From assembly GCA_011605835.1 (NCBI GenBank), contig JAAOZJ010000054.1, forward strand, positions 1 through 9,217: a stretch of DNA of 9,217 nt, in the 5' to 3' direction. The stretch comes from Thermoproteota archaeon. GTDB taxonomy: Archaea > Thermoproteota > Methanomethylicia > Nezhaarchaeales > WYZ-LMO8. Below are positions 1 through 5,913 of this stretch, piece after piece; positions within the stretch are counted from its first letter, which is position 1; every line of letters starts with the position of its first letter. Below the pieces are notes generated by a model. The model made no database searches. It saw only the letters and a list, made by a program, of their open reading frames with translations, and had not been told where the DNA came from. The position numbers were made by a program, and so were the translations under genes.

Positions 1-17
1 CTTAAACCTAGAGCAGG

Positions 18-32
18 CTGCGGAGCCCGCAG
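18..32 (-). other. 6-bp GC-rich stem-loop downstream of tnpB
   Basis: Perfect inverted repeat ctgcgg/ccgcag with a 3-nt loop, about 53 nt past the tnpB stop in the transcript direction. It could be the terminal stem of the omega RNA scaffold or a structure at the element's right end. Confidence 0.5.
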
Positions 33-84
33 ATTGATCGACCATCCCATCGCTCTTTAGGGAGGACGTTTTACGGGTTCTGAG

Positions 85-1329
85 CTACGTAGTCTTTGAT
101 AGACTTATGTAGCTCTTGGGATTCATTAGCTTTGGGCTCCTCTTGAGTTCATCGGAGCCTTCATCAGTCTCTTCCCCTGTCAGGGTGAACCCTCTCCAAC
201 CCTTCATCAGCTCGCTGAAGAGGCTTGGGGTTGGAGGAAGCCCCTCCATCTGAAGGTATAGGTTTATGGCTGCGTTGAGCTGCCTATCTACCCTCAACCC
301 GCATTTGCATTCATACATCGCTCCTTTCGGGGCATTGACCATCCCACATCTGGAGCACCTCCTCGTGGTGTTCTTTGGGTTGAGGAGCACGACCTTTGAC
401 TTGTAGCTCAGGAGGGCTATGATCGTCTTCCAGTTGCTCTTTGAGATGTTCCTGTTGTGCTTTTTTGAGCCGTTGAGCATCCTGTCCTTCCTCAAGTCTT
501 CGAAGCCATGGATATAGCCTTTGAACCCCCTCGCTATGAAGGTTGTAAGCTTATGGATGTAGTCTTTAGCTCTATTCCCTTCACGCTTGGAGTATTTTGC
601 CAGAACCCTTCTGAGCGAGGGCTTCTTTGAAGCCTTCTGCTGCAGCCTCGCCCTCTTCGTTTCATAGACTCTGTGTATGTGGAAGAGTTTTGTTAGGTCT
701 ATTCTGATCCATCCTGTGTTTGGGCTGAATCCATCTAGGCTCTTCTCGTTGCAGTCCCAAGCTATCTTGCCTTTAACTTCCTCCTCGTCCCTTTTGAACC
801 TGAACGTCACTGTCAAGTATTTTTCACCTAAGATCAGCTCTCCCAGTTCACCCTCTGCTCTGCTGAGGAACCAAGCCTTAGAAATGTCGAATACTAGGTA
901 TTCTTCATGTGGCTTTACGCTGACCTTTATCTTCCCATCCTTATAGGTGTAGAGCGTCTCCTTGACCCTAACGAACTTCCTCTTAACCACTGGCTTCTCT
1001 TTGCGCCCTTTCCCTTTGAGGTAGCTCCTCCTCCAAGACTTCAGCATAGAGTATGCCTGCTTGATCGCTGAGTCAACGTAGTGCTTCGAGTAGTCCCAGC
1101 CTTCCATCAGCAAATTTCTTAGATAGTGGTTCTTGAAGGTGCTGTCTTTTGGGATTATTGGTATGAGCCTCTTTCTCCCCTTCCTATCGTGCTTTTCAAC
1201 CCACCTGATTCCAGCCCATATTTCATCCACAGCTTTTTGAAGTAGCCTTCTGTATGCTTCGAGAAACTCGCTTACATCATATCCGTGCCTTATGTTGTAT
1301 GCCCTAACCTGATACGAGCTTCCTGACAC
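85..1329 (-). CDS. tnpB: TnpB, RNA-guided RuvC-like endonuclease of an IS607-type element
   Basis: A complete 414-residue TnpB. TnpB is the ancestor-type relative of Cas12 and cuts DNA matching its omega RNA guide next to a TAM, which helps the element persist. Counting from the GTG start, the three RuvC acidic residues are visible: Asp192 in AWDCNEK, Glu277 in IHGFEDLRKD, and Asp348 in VDRQLNAAINL. Between the last two sits a four-cysteine zinc finger, Cys325/Cys328 (CSRCG) and Cys341/Cys343 (CKCG). The N-terminal half is the basic helical RNA-binding region, and a tail of about 60 residues follows the last motif. I chose GTG at 1329, not the TTG at 1338, because a strong Shine-Dalgarno sequence (aaggaggt, 1338-1345) overlaps the TTG and lies 8 nt before the GTG. 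The start lies 26 nt inside the tnpA 3' end, so translation is probably coupled. All catalytic residues are present, so it should be active if expressed. Confidence 0.95.
   Translation of the reverse strand: MSGSSYQVRAYNIRHGYDVSEFLEAYRRLLQKAVDEIWAGIRWVEKHDRKGRKRLIPIIPKDSTFKNHYLRNLLMEGWDYSKHYVDSAIKQAYSMLKSWRRSYLKGKGRKEKPVVKRKFVRVKETLYTYKDGKIKVSVKPHEEYLVFDISKAWFLSRAEGELGELILGEKYLTVTFRFKRDEEEVKGKIAWDCNEKSLDGFSPNTGWIRIDLTKLFHIHRVYETKRARLQQKASKKPSLRRVLAKYSKREGNRAKDYIHKLTTFIARGFKGYIHGFEDLRKDRMLNGSKKHNRNISKSNWKTIIALLSYKSKVVLLNPKNTTRRCSRCGMVNAPKGAMYECKCGLRVDRQLNAAINLYLQMEGLPPTPSLFSELMKGWRGFTLTGEETDEGSDELKRSPKLMNPKSYISLSKTT
98..107 (+). repeat. Right-end copy of the 10-bp motif gatagactta
   Basis: Identical to the left-end copy (1939-1948) but on the opposite strand, so the two form a widely spaced inverted pair about 1.84 kb apart. 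This copy lies within the last codons of tnpB. It could be a recombinase site or a chance match in AT-rich DNA. Confidence 0.35.
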
Positions 1330-1910
1330 CTTCGACAACCTCCTTATATTTATGCGATCTCATCCCGTAGAGCTTTCCAGCAAAATGAGACACGATGGTT
1401 ATTAAATCTTCAACAAGCTCCTCTTGAGGAGTCTTCTCCTCGCTGTTTATTACCTCTATCGCAGTTCCAAAAGCTCGGAACATCTTCCTCATCGTTTCGA
1501 AGCCGAACCTCGTCAGCCGATCTTTATAAGCGACGATCACCTTGGAAACTTTCCTCTCAGCAACCATCTCTAGGAGCTTGAGAAAACCCTTCCTTTTCTC
1601 GTTAAGACCTGAACCCACGTCGCTTGGTATTTGAACTTTGTCGTAACCCTTGTCTTTAGCGTAGCTGTGTAAAAGTTGCCTGTCTTTCCAAGTCGTCTTT
1701 TTGAGTTGCAGAGGAGACCCTAGCATAACCCACTACTACCCTCCTCTCCTTCAAGCCGAGAAGTCGCTTAATTTCGCTTTCAGGTATTCTCCTCCTGCCA
1801 CCAACCGTCCTGACGACTCTTATCTTCCCTTCTTTATCCCAGCGCTGAATGGTTCTCATGGTGACTCCTAGTAGCTTTTTAGCTTCTTTGAGCGTGTAGA
1901 GCCTCTCCAT
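1304..1910 (-). pseudogene. tnpA: IS607-family serine recombinase TnpA, split by a frameshift
   Basis: TnpA of IS607 elements is a serine recombinase with an N-terminal MerR-type DNA-binding domain. The first frame (ATG at 1910, 84 codons) holds the HTH (TLKEAKKLLGVTMRTIQRWD, residues 6-25), a wing rich in Gly/Arg, and the catalytic motif GYARVSS with Ser66 the likely nucleophile. It goes on to DLERQ and then runs out of frame to a stop at 1656-1658. The rest of the domain continues in the +1 frame down to 1304, including AYKDRLTRFGFE, the conserved IS607 DRL-RFG motif. Joining the two after ERQA gives about 202 residues, the normal family length. The family pattern ERQ-x-x-L/Y-L-x-x-Y-A is best restored by putting back two bases after gca, so a 2-nt deletion is my preferred explanation. 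A 1-nt insertion (for example in the TTTT run), a sequencing error or programmed +1 frameshifting are alternatives. As written, no full recombinase is made. Confidence 0.85.
1338..1345 (-). promoter_or_regulatory. Shine-Dalgarno site setting the tnpB start at GTG 1329
   Basis: The minus strand reads aaggaggt, a near-perfect anti-16S match, ending 8 nt before GTG at 1329. It lies within the tnpA reading frame, as expected for a coupled second cistron. A TTG at 1338 is in the same frame but is overlapped by the site itself. Confidence 0.8.
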
Positions 1911-1925
1911 CGAGAGGAAAGACTA

Positions 1926-1947
1926 CTTATGTCTATTTTAAGTCTAT
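1926..1947 (-). repeat. Two tandem 11-bp repeats at the element's left end, candidate TnpA binding sites
   Basis: On the minus strand, atagacttaaa is followed directly by atagacataag (9 of 11 identical). The word gatagactta occurs again at 98-107 on the other strand, and tagtcttt occurs near both ends (90-97 plus; 1918-1925 minus). IS607 recombinases are known to bind short sites near the element ends; assigning these repeats to TnpA is inference. Confidence 0.45.
1934..1942 (-). promoter_or_regulatory. TATA box of tnpA (leaderless)
   Basis: The minus strand reads cttaaaata, centred about 28 bp before the ATG at 1910. This is the archaeal TATA-to-start distance and predicts a leaderless tnpA-tnpB transcript. 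The box lies inside tandem 11-bp repeats that may be TnpA sites. Confidence 0.6.
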
Positions 1948-1988
1948 CTTTTTTGGAACTGCTGTTTAGGCGGCTTAGGTCGGCGGAG

Positions 1989-2348
1989 CTACGCGAGAAG
2001 CATCCGCATTGGTTGGAGCGTGCGCTTGAACGGGTTAAGTATTAAGCCCAAGATCTCTAGGGTCACGACGCCCAGTAGCGCTTGGTCGTCGGCCTCTCCT
2101 AGCACGACGGGGGTGTGCGCCTCGCCTTGAGGGAGCACTATGTAGCATTCCGAGACCTTGCGCCTCACGACAGTCCCGTCGGCGAGCACGAACTCGTGTT
2201 CCCTCAAGGGCTTGAGCCCTATTCTCCTCCAGACGTCCTCGGGGAGGACTGTGTACGTCGCCCCGCTGTCGACGAGGAAGCGGACCTCCTCCTCTCCGAG
2301 GGGCCCCCTGACCCTCCCAGTTATGTACGTTATCCCCAAGGCCACCAC
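1989..2348 (-). CDS. Small retropepsin-like (clan AA) aspartic protease, AF_0612-like
   Basis: A 119-residue single-domain protein with the pattern of archaeal clan AA aspartic proteases. FLVDSGATYTVLP holds the catalytic Asp27 in a DSG triad, ADGTVVRR (residues 56-63) matches the flap region, and ALLGVVTLEILGLILNP (90-106) is the second hydrophobic-Gly strand with the typical C-terminal end. Such proteins would work as homodimers, each chain giving one Asp. There is no signal peptide or membrane segment, so it should be cytosolic. The start is one of two adjacent GTG codons (2348 or 2345). A weak TATA-like ttaatag at 2385-2390 overlaps the stop of the upstream gene, so it may have its own promoter or be read through from it. 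The substrate is unknown. Confidence 0.8.
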   Translation of the reverse strand: MVALGITYITGRVRGPLGEEEVRFLVDSGATYTVLPEDVWRRIGLKPLREHEFVLADGTVVRRKVSECYIVLPQGEAHTPVVLGEADDQALLGVVTLEILGLILNPFKRTLQPMRMLLA

Positions 2349-2387
2349 CGAAGGGCCTTCTACGCGAATTCTTGCGTGCTAGTCCTA

Positions 2388-2742
2388 TTAAGGCCAGCCC
2401 TCCGGAGCATGAGGAGCAAGCGACGCTCTAATCCCTGCGCACAACTTGAAGGCGTCGGCCTCGTCCCGCGACCTTGACGACGTCGAGCCTAACAGATGGG
2501 AAGCCTCGAGTTTCCTAAGCTTATCGACCATCCGTCGCCTGCCCTTGAATATCAGGGCCCTTGAGAGGTCATAGATCGACCTAAGCTCTCCGAAGGCCTC
2601 TTCTCTACCACTCGTCGGCCCCCTTTCAACAACGCGCACTCCTCCGTGGCCAAGAGGACTTCCTTGAGGAAGTCCATCAACTCGTCGAGCTCCCTCCCCC
2701 CTCCTCGACCTTTTCCGGAGCGGCGTCGCCTAAGAAGGCCAC
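2388..2742 (-). pseudogene. Unidentified helical protein gene, apparently frameshifted in a G5 tract
   Basis: I do not recognise the family. The longest open stretch runs from ATG at 2678 to the stop at 2388 (96 residues) and is rich in amphipathic helix (MDFLKEVLLATEEV; GELRSIYDLSRALIFKGRRR; MVDKLRKLEA). Upstream, another frame from GTG 2742 or TTG 2766 reads convincingly as protein (HHYSVAFLGDAAPEKVEEG). Removing one G from the run at 2697-2701 (ggggg on this strand) joins them as EKVEEGRELDELMDFLKEVL, a continuous acidic helix. A TATA-like atattt centred near 2767 lies about 25 bp before GTG 2742, favouring that leaderless start and a protein of about 118 residues. The last 35 residues (after SHLL) look less ordered and may be decayed too. 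The open alternative is that ATG 2678 is the true start of a short intact gene. Confidence 0.5.
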
Positions 2743-2833
2743 CGAGTAATGGTGTTTAAAGGGCAAATATGAGCGCTCTTAGTCCTAGCTCGTCGCGACA
2801 CTCGTTGAGGAGTCCAAAAGGCCGCACTTAGCG

Positions 2834-4720
2834 TCACTTGACGTACACGCTCGCCGCGCCGTTCGAGTACACCAGGTTGAGGCTACGTGCCCTCTCCACC
2901 CAGTCGCTAGGCAGGTCGACGCTGTAGCCTCCCCAAACCACGTACCCGTTCCTCGCCATCTGCTCGTAGACGAATAGGGCTCGAGGGCCCTTAGCCCGTC
3001 CGCTCAAGTACTTGAGCCCCTCCAAGACGTCCACCTCCACGCCGAAGTAGTACTTAAGGAGGTAGAGGGCCTTCACGTCGCCAGCCATCGTCGCGTTGCT
3101 CATGAAGTCCTTGACCCAGGACGCGGCTCGGAACTCGGGTTGCGTGTATAGCCAGAAGTAGCCTAGGTAGCGCTCTTGGAGGTTCACGCAGGCGTAGACG
3201 CCGTAGACGTTGGCGAGCAGGATGAAGAGGGCTATCGCTATCGCCCCCGCCTTGGACAAGCCCCGCAGCGCCCGCCTCGAAGTTCCACGCCACCCGCGCT
3301 CGTAGAGCCAGCGAACCCCGAGGGCCGACAAGATTGCCACCGGCGGGACCAGGAAGTTTAGCCCTCGATAGGCGAGGGTCGAGCCCAAGCCCGGGTCGAC
3401 GTTCCCCAGCACGGCGTAGCTCTCCAGCCCCAAGACGGGCGCGAGCCAGAAGAGCGGCAGGAGGTGTCGCGAGCCGCGCGACCTCTTCACTTCGTCGTAG
3501 CCCAAGGCGCAGAGGGGGGCGGCCACGACGAGCGGGCCCGCGTAGAGCAAGTAGCGCGTCGGCAGCACAGGGGCCCCCAGCGCGAGGGGCCTCACGGTGG
3601 ATAGCCAAGAGAGCGACGTCGCGGCGAGGGCTATGAAGAGGGAGAGGGCTACGATTTCCCTTCGACCGAAGTCCTTAAAGGCCAGCCAGAGCGCCGAGGA
3701 GAAGGCGATGACCTGGAATGAGGCGGCCGAGAGCAGGTCTATCGTGGAGATGAAGTCGAAGGCCCACCTGGCGTAGACGACGAAGTAGATGAGTGTAGAG
3801 CAGGCGAGGATCACCGGGAGTGAGAGGTCGCGAAGCCTCGGGCTCGCCCCCTGCCTGGCCCCAACGATTACAATTCCCAAGCTAGTCGAGGCCAGAATGG
3901 CCGTCGTAAGAATGGCGGTGTAGTAGTGGATCGTGACGAGGGAGGCCGAGGCGAGGGCGAAGAGCGGGACCTTAGCGCGCCACGAGGGCCTCTCGTCGAT
4001 GAGGAGGTAGACGAGAAAGAGGTAGAGGGGGTGGGCGTAGGTCTCCCCCTTCACACCAGCCGTCAAGATCACGTCGCTGAGGGCCACGGCCGAGAAGAGG
4101 GAGGCTAGGGAGGCGACCTCTCTGCCGTAAAGGCCCCTCGCGATGGCGTAAAGCATCGGGGTCGAGAGGGCCCCGACCAAGGGCACGAGGAAGGCCATGG
4201 CGTGCATCGGCTGGAGCCCCGTGAGCGCCGAGGCCACGGCCCCGAAGAGCTTCTCGCCAAAGTAGTCAGGGCTCTTGCCCAAGGCGCCCGCCTCGCCGAC
4301 GCGGATGGGTTGCTCGCCTAGCAGGAGCTCGGCGTACCTTATCGACGGCCAGGAGTCCACGGAGAACGGCAGGCCACTGATTAAGTAAGGATAGAGCCTC
4401 AAGGCCATCGCGATTACGACTGGCAGGACCGCGTAAAGCATCGGCCTAAGGCGGTTCCCGCTTCCCTCACGGGGTAGACCCTCTGCCTTGGCGTGTCGTC
4501 TCAAGACGATCGCTATTAACGCGAGGGCTACGAGCAGGAGCGAAGGCGACGCTAGGGCGGGAGAGGACACGATGTTGAGGGGCGGGTAGTTCAGCGCCAG
4601 TCCGATCAAGGGGGTGAGGACCAAGATCGTGCCGACGAATAGGGCCGCCGCTTCTAGAGGCTTAAGCCTTTCAGAGGGAGGGCCGTGCACGTAACGACCA
4701 TCTCTGTTGCCCTGAGGCAT
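2834..4720 (-). CDS. Polytopic GT-C-type glycosyltransferase with C-terminal extracytoplasmic domain
   Basis: A 628-residue membrane protein with roughly a dozen hydrophobic segments (for example 22-45, 57-74, 93-113, 174-195, 205-221, 229-241, 250-285, 300-316, 355-372, 390-406, 455-470, 490-510). The first large outward loop holds SGLPFSVDSWPSIRYAELLL; Asp122 is in the place where GT-C enzymes carry the acidic metal- or donor-binding residue. After the last membrane segment, residues 520-628 form a soluble domain beginning PEFRAASWVKDF, resembling the E-x-x-A-A-x-W element seen in many archaeal GT-C proteins. Such enzymes use polyprenyl-phosphate-linked sugars at the outer face of the membrane, so a role in N-glycosylation or surface glycan assembly is likely. 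It lacks a recognisable WWDxG, so I do not call it the oligosaccharyltransferase AglB. The ATG at 4720 sits about 22-24 bp from a TATA-like box, suggesting a leaderless message. Confidence 0.75.
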   Translation of the reverse strand: MPQGNRDGRYVHGPPSERLKPLEAAALFVGTILVLTPLIGLALNYPPLNIVSSPALASPSLLLVALALIAIVLRRHAKAEGLPREGSGNRLRPMLYAVLPVVIAMALRLYPYLISGLPFSVDSWPSIRYAELLLGEQPIRVGEAGALGKSPDYFGEKLFGAVASALTGLQPMHAMAFLVPLVGALSTPMLYAIARGLYGREVASLASLFSAVALSDVILTAGVKGETYAHPLYLFLVYLLIDERPSWRAKVPLFALASASLVTIHYYTAILTTAILASTSLGIVIVGARQGASPRLRDLSLPVILACSTLIYFVVYARWAFDFISTIDLLSAASFQVIAFSSALWLAFKDFGRREIVALSLFIALAATSLSWLSTVRPLALGAPVLPTRYLLYAGPLVVAAPLCALGYDEVKRSRGSRHLLPLFWLAPVLGLESYAVLGNVDPGLGSTLAYRGLNFLVPPVAILSALGVRWLYERGWRGTSRRALRGLSKAGAIAIALFILLANVYGVYACVNLQERYLGYFWLYTQPEFRAASWVKDFMSNATMAGDVKALYLLKYYFGVEVDVLEGLKYLSGRAKGPRALFVYEQMARNGYVVWGGYSVDLPSDWVERARSLNLVYSNGAASVYVK

Positions 4721-4737
4721 AAAGTTTCTTCAGAGGG

Positions 4738-4746
4738 CTTTTTTAG
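4738..4746 (-). promoter_or_regulatory. TATA-like box of the GT-C gene
   Basis: The minus strand reads ctaaaaaag centred about 22 bp before the ATG at 4720, in otherwise GC-rich DNA, fitting a leaderless transcript. Confidence 0.5.
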
Positions 4747-4768
4747 TTTTGACGCGTAAGGGCTCGAA

Positions 4769-4825
4769 AGAGTCGTAGCCCCTCCCCGAGGATCTTCTTG
4801 TTGGTTAAGATCGGCGTGCGACTCT
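4769..4825. other. Nested inverted repeats in the divergent intergenic region
   Basis: Outer arms agagtcg (4769-4775) and cgactct (4819-4825) enclose inner arms gatctt (4791-4796) and aagatc (4807-4812). They lie between the divergent promoters of the GT-C and PaREP1 genes, so they could be a shared operator or a folded RNA. The arms are short and the two pairs are not exactly concentric, so chance is possible. Confidence 0.3.
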
Positions 4826-4842
4826 ACAGCTCTCAGCCCACG

Positions 4843-4850
4843 TCTTTATC
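4843..4850 (+). promoter_or_regulatory. TATA-like box of the PaREP1 gene
   Basis: tctttatc is centred 27 bp before the ATG at 4874 and 21 bp before the ATG at 4868. Archaeal spacing therefore favours the second ATG. Confidence 0.5.
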
Positions 4851-4873
4851 TGCCAAGCCCATCCTTTATGCGC

Positions 4874-5320
4874 ATGGCAAAGCTTATCTTTGCCCGACTA
4901 GGTGATAGAGACGTGCAGGTGAGGTGCGTGGGCGCAGAGTTAGAGGTCGGGAGGCGCATCGACCTCGCCCTGAAGTACCTCGAGGAGGGCAAGTCACTCG
5001 TCGACAAGGACCCAGTACAGGCCAGCGAGAAGCTCTACAAGGCGGCTGAGGAGGCCGTGAAAGCCCTAGCACACCGCTTCGCGCTAGATGACGTCCTCAA
5101 GAAGGTTGGCGAAAGGGGTAGGTGGACCGTCACAGAGCTCGAGAGGGCCGTCCTGAGGATCTCTGACAAGCTCGGCGAGTGGTTCAGGCACTCTTGGAAC
5201 TCGGCCTGGGTGCTCCACGTGTGGGGATTCCACGAGGCGAAGCTCGACCCGGACTACGTGAGGAGGCAGGTGCCGGACGTGGAGAGGATGGTCCTAGAGG
5301 CGCAGAAGGCCGTTCGATGA
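4874..5320 (+). CDS. PaREP1-family (HEPN-like) helical protein
   Basis: 148 residues from ATG 4874 (150 from ATG 4868; TATA spacing favours 4874). It matches the PaREP1/PaREP8 pattern of crenarchaeal paralogues. Numbered from 4868, RIDLALKYLEEGKSLVDKDP (30-49) leads into the signature helix QASEKLYKAAEEAVKALAHR (51-70), with a later SAWVLHVWGFHEAKL (112-126) motif. The fold is a four-helix bundle related to HEPN domains. The RNase motif of active HEPN toxins (Arg-x4-6-His) is not evident, as Arg107 and His117 are too far apart, so nuclease activity is not supported. PaREP1 families are expanded by duplication in Pyrobaculum and relatives; their function is unknown. It is the only plus-strand gene here, divergent from the GT-C gene and convergent with the dead-protease gene 50 bp beyond its stop. 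Confidence 0.8.
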   Translation: MAKLIFARLGDRDVQVRCVGAELEVGRRIDLALKYLEEGKSLVDKDPVQASEKLYKAAEEAVKALAHRFALDDVLKKVGERGRWTVTELERAVLRISDKLGEWFRHSWNSAWVLHVWGFHEAKLDPDYVRRQVPDVERMVLEAQKAVR

Positions 5321-5370
5321 GAGTTGTCAGTGCTCGAACATGAAGTGCTCACCATGTGTAGCGAGATGCT

Positions 5371-5796
5371 CTACCATTTCTCTGGTCGCTCGCTCTTCCT
5401 GACGAGCTCTTCATCAGCGAGCCTCCAGAGCCCCTCACCGGGCCTCAACAGCACAATCCCCAGCGCGTCCATCAGCTTATCGCTCAATATCACCTCGTCC
5501 TCTCCGGGCGTGATGACGACCGTCGCGGCCACGGGGCCTACCTCCCTTTCGCCCGCTAAGACACTCACGCTGACGAGCCCTCTAACCAAGAAGGTGTTGA
5601 CCACCCCGCCCCCCACGCCCCTGTACTCCCTGACCTCGGAGTTAGCTGGGAGCCTCGGGTAGAGGCCCAACCTCTCGGCCACCCGAGTCGGGACGACCAC
5701 CTCGGGCTCCTCAGCCTCATACCCGGAATTGGCTAGAGCGACCGTGACGACCTCGCCCTCGCTCGACGTGACCCTGACCCTGACCCTAACGACCAT
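5371..5796 (-). CDS. Retropepsin-like protein with the catalytic Asp replaced by Asn
   Basis: A 141-residue protein that lines up by eye with the clan AA aspartic protease fold. ALANSGYEAEEPEVVVP takes the place of the xVDSGAxxxxLP strand, REYRGVGGGVVNT fills the flap region, and EVILSDKLMDALGIVLLRPGEGLW (101-124) is the second hydrophobic-Gly element. The triad reads Asn23-Ser24-Gly25 instead of Asp-Ser/Thr-Gly, so it should be catalytically dead and may act as a binding or structural module. The ATG at 5796 is preceded by ggtgg with about 9 nt spacing, and overlaps by 11 nt the end of an upstream 31-codon frame, suggesting a coupled second cistron. No TATA box lies at leaderless distance. 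I recall similar NSGYE-type proteins in crenarchaea but cannot name the family. An active member of the same clan lies at 1989-2348. Confidence 0.6.
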   Translation of the reverse strand: MVVRVRVRVTSSEGEVVTVALANSGYEAEEPEVVVPTRVAERLGLYPRLPANSEVREYRGVGGGVVNTFLVRGLVSVSVLAGEREVGPVAATVVITPGEDEVILSDKLMDALGIVLLRPGEGLWRLADEELVRKSERPEKW

Positions 5797-5881
5797 GGCG
5801 TTGGGCCACCGCTACCCTAACGAACTTGCCGATCCTCTTGGGCTCGCTTGTGCGCTTGAACTTGCCGATCCTACTAACCAT
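5786..5881 (-). CDS. 31-residue basic peptide gene, first cistron before the dead protease
   Basis: ATG at 5881 opens a 31-codon frame ending in TAG at 5786. The product has about ten Lys/Arg residues and two copies of RIGKF (residues 4-8 and 16-20) separated by KRTSEPK, with a tail FVRVAVAQRHGR. It starts about 9 nt after the transcription start predicted from the TATA box at 5914-5920, so it would be the first frame on the message. Its stop overlaps the start of the next gene by 11 nt. A role as a DNA- or RNA-binding peptide, leader peptide or small antitoxin-like partner is conceivable, but nothing identifies one. It could instead be a displaced N-terminal extension of the 5796 gene, in which case the frame is off by +1. 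Confidence 0.45.
   Translation of the reverse strand: MVSRIGKFKRTSEPKRIGKFVRVAVAQRHGR
5822..5872 (-). repeat. Direct 15-bp repeat coding for the duplicated RIGKF
   Basis: gaacttgccgatcct occurs at 5822-5836 and again at 5858-5872, 36 bp apart (12 codons), identical at all 15 positions. It is an in-frame duplication within the small basic peptide. Identity at third codon positions suggests it is recent or constrained at the nucleotide level. Confidence 0.8.
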
Positions 5882-5895
5882 CGTCTTCTCAATTC

Positions 5896-5907
5896 CCTCT
5901 GCAGAGG
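5896..5907. promoter_or_regulatory. Perfect 12-bp palindrome between TATA box and start site: candidate operator
   Basis: cctctgcagagg is fully self-complementary and lies 6-17 bp upstream of the predicted start, just inside the TATA box. A dimeric repressor bound there would block polymerase or TFB, a common archaeal arrangement. The palindrome and its place are seen; the regulator is unknown. Confidence 0.4.
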
Positions 5908-5913
5908 CCTTCC

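Larger units (their letters stand above)
1..150 (-). ncRNA. Candidate omega RNA (reRNA) at the tnpB 3' end
   Basis: TnpB proteins are known to use a guide RNA encoded at the 3' end of their own gene, running through the right end of the element into flanking DNA. Here about 84 nt of noncoding sequence follows the tnpB stop. It holds a clear stem-loop, ctgcgg (18-23), loop agc, ccgcag (27-32), close to the window edge. The limits are approximate, and the guide portion, if present, may lie outside the window. The hairpin is seen; the role is inferred from the family. Confidence 0.35.
1..1960 (-). mobile_element. IS607-family insertion sequence (tnpA broken, tnpB intact); right end possibly cut by the window
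   Basis: A tnpA-tnpB pair in IS607 order, with tnpB starting inside the 3' end of tnpA, both read leftward. The block is visibly AT-richer than the flanking GC-rich genes, as expected for an acquired element. Its left limit falls between the tnpA start and the end of the protease gene at 1989, near the T-run at 1949-1954. Its right limit lies in or before positions 1-84. IS607 elements are known to lack classical terminal inverted repeats and to make no target duplication, so exact ends cannot be set here. Short shared words (10-mer gatagactta at 98-107, reverse complement at 1939-1948) lie near the two ends. The neighbouring protease gene keeps a normal-looking C-terminus, so the insertion appears intergenic. 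Confidence 0.85.

Noticed and set aside
677..946. 89-codon plus-strand frame inside tnpB
   Set aside because: Antisense to the RuvC domain, Ser/Leu-rich, no start signals.
2115..2477. Two overlapping plus-strand frames opposite the aspartic protease
   Set aside because: The minus strand has the DSG motif and a family-typical C-terminus; the plus frames show no motif.
3054..3608. 184-codon minus-strand frame inside the GT-C gene
   Set aside because: Ala/Arg/Gly/Pro-rich shadow frame within a clear polytopic membrane protein; no family motif.
4874..5320. Reading the PaREP1 protein as an active HEPN ribonuclease toxin
   Set aside because: No Arg-x4-6-His motif; the nearest Arg and His in the key helix are ten residues apart, and no adjacent nucleotidyltransferase partner is encoded.
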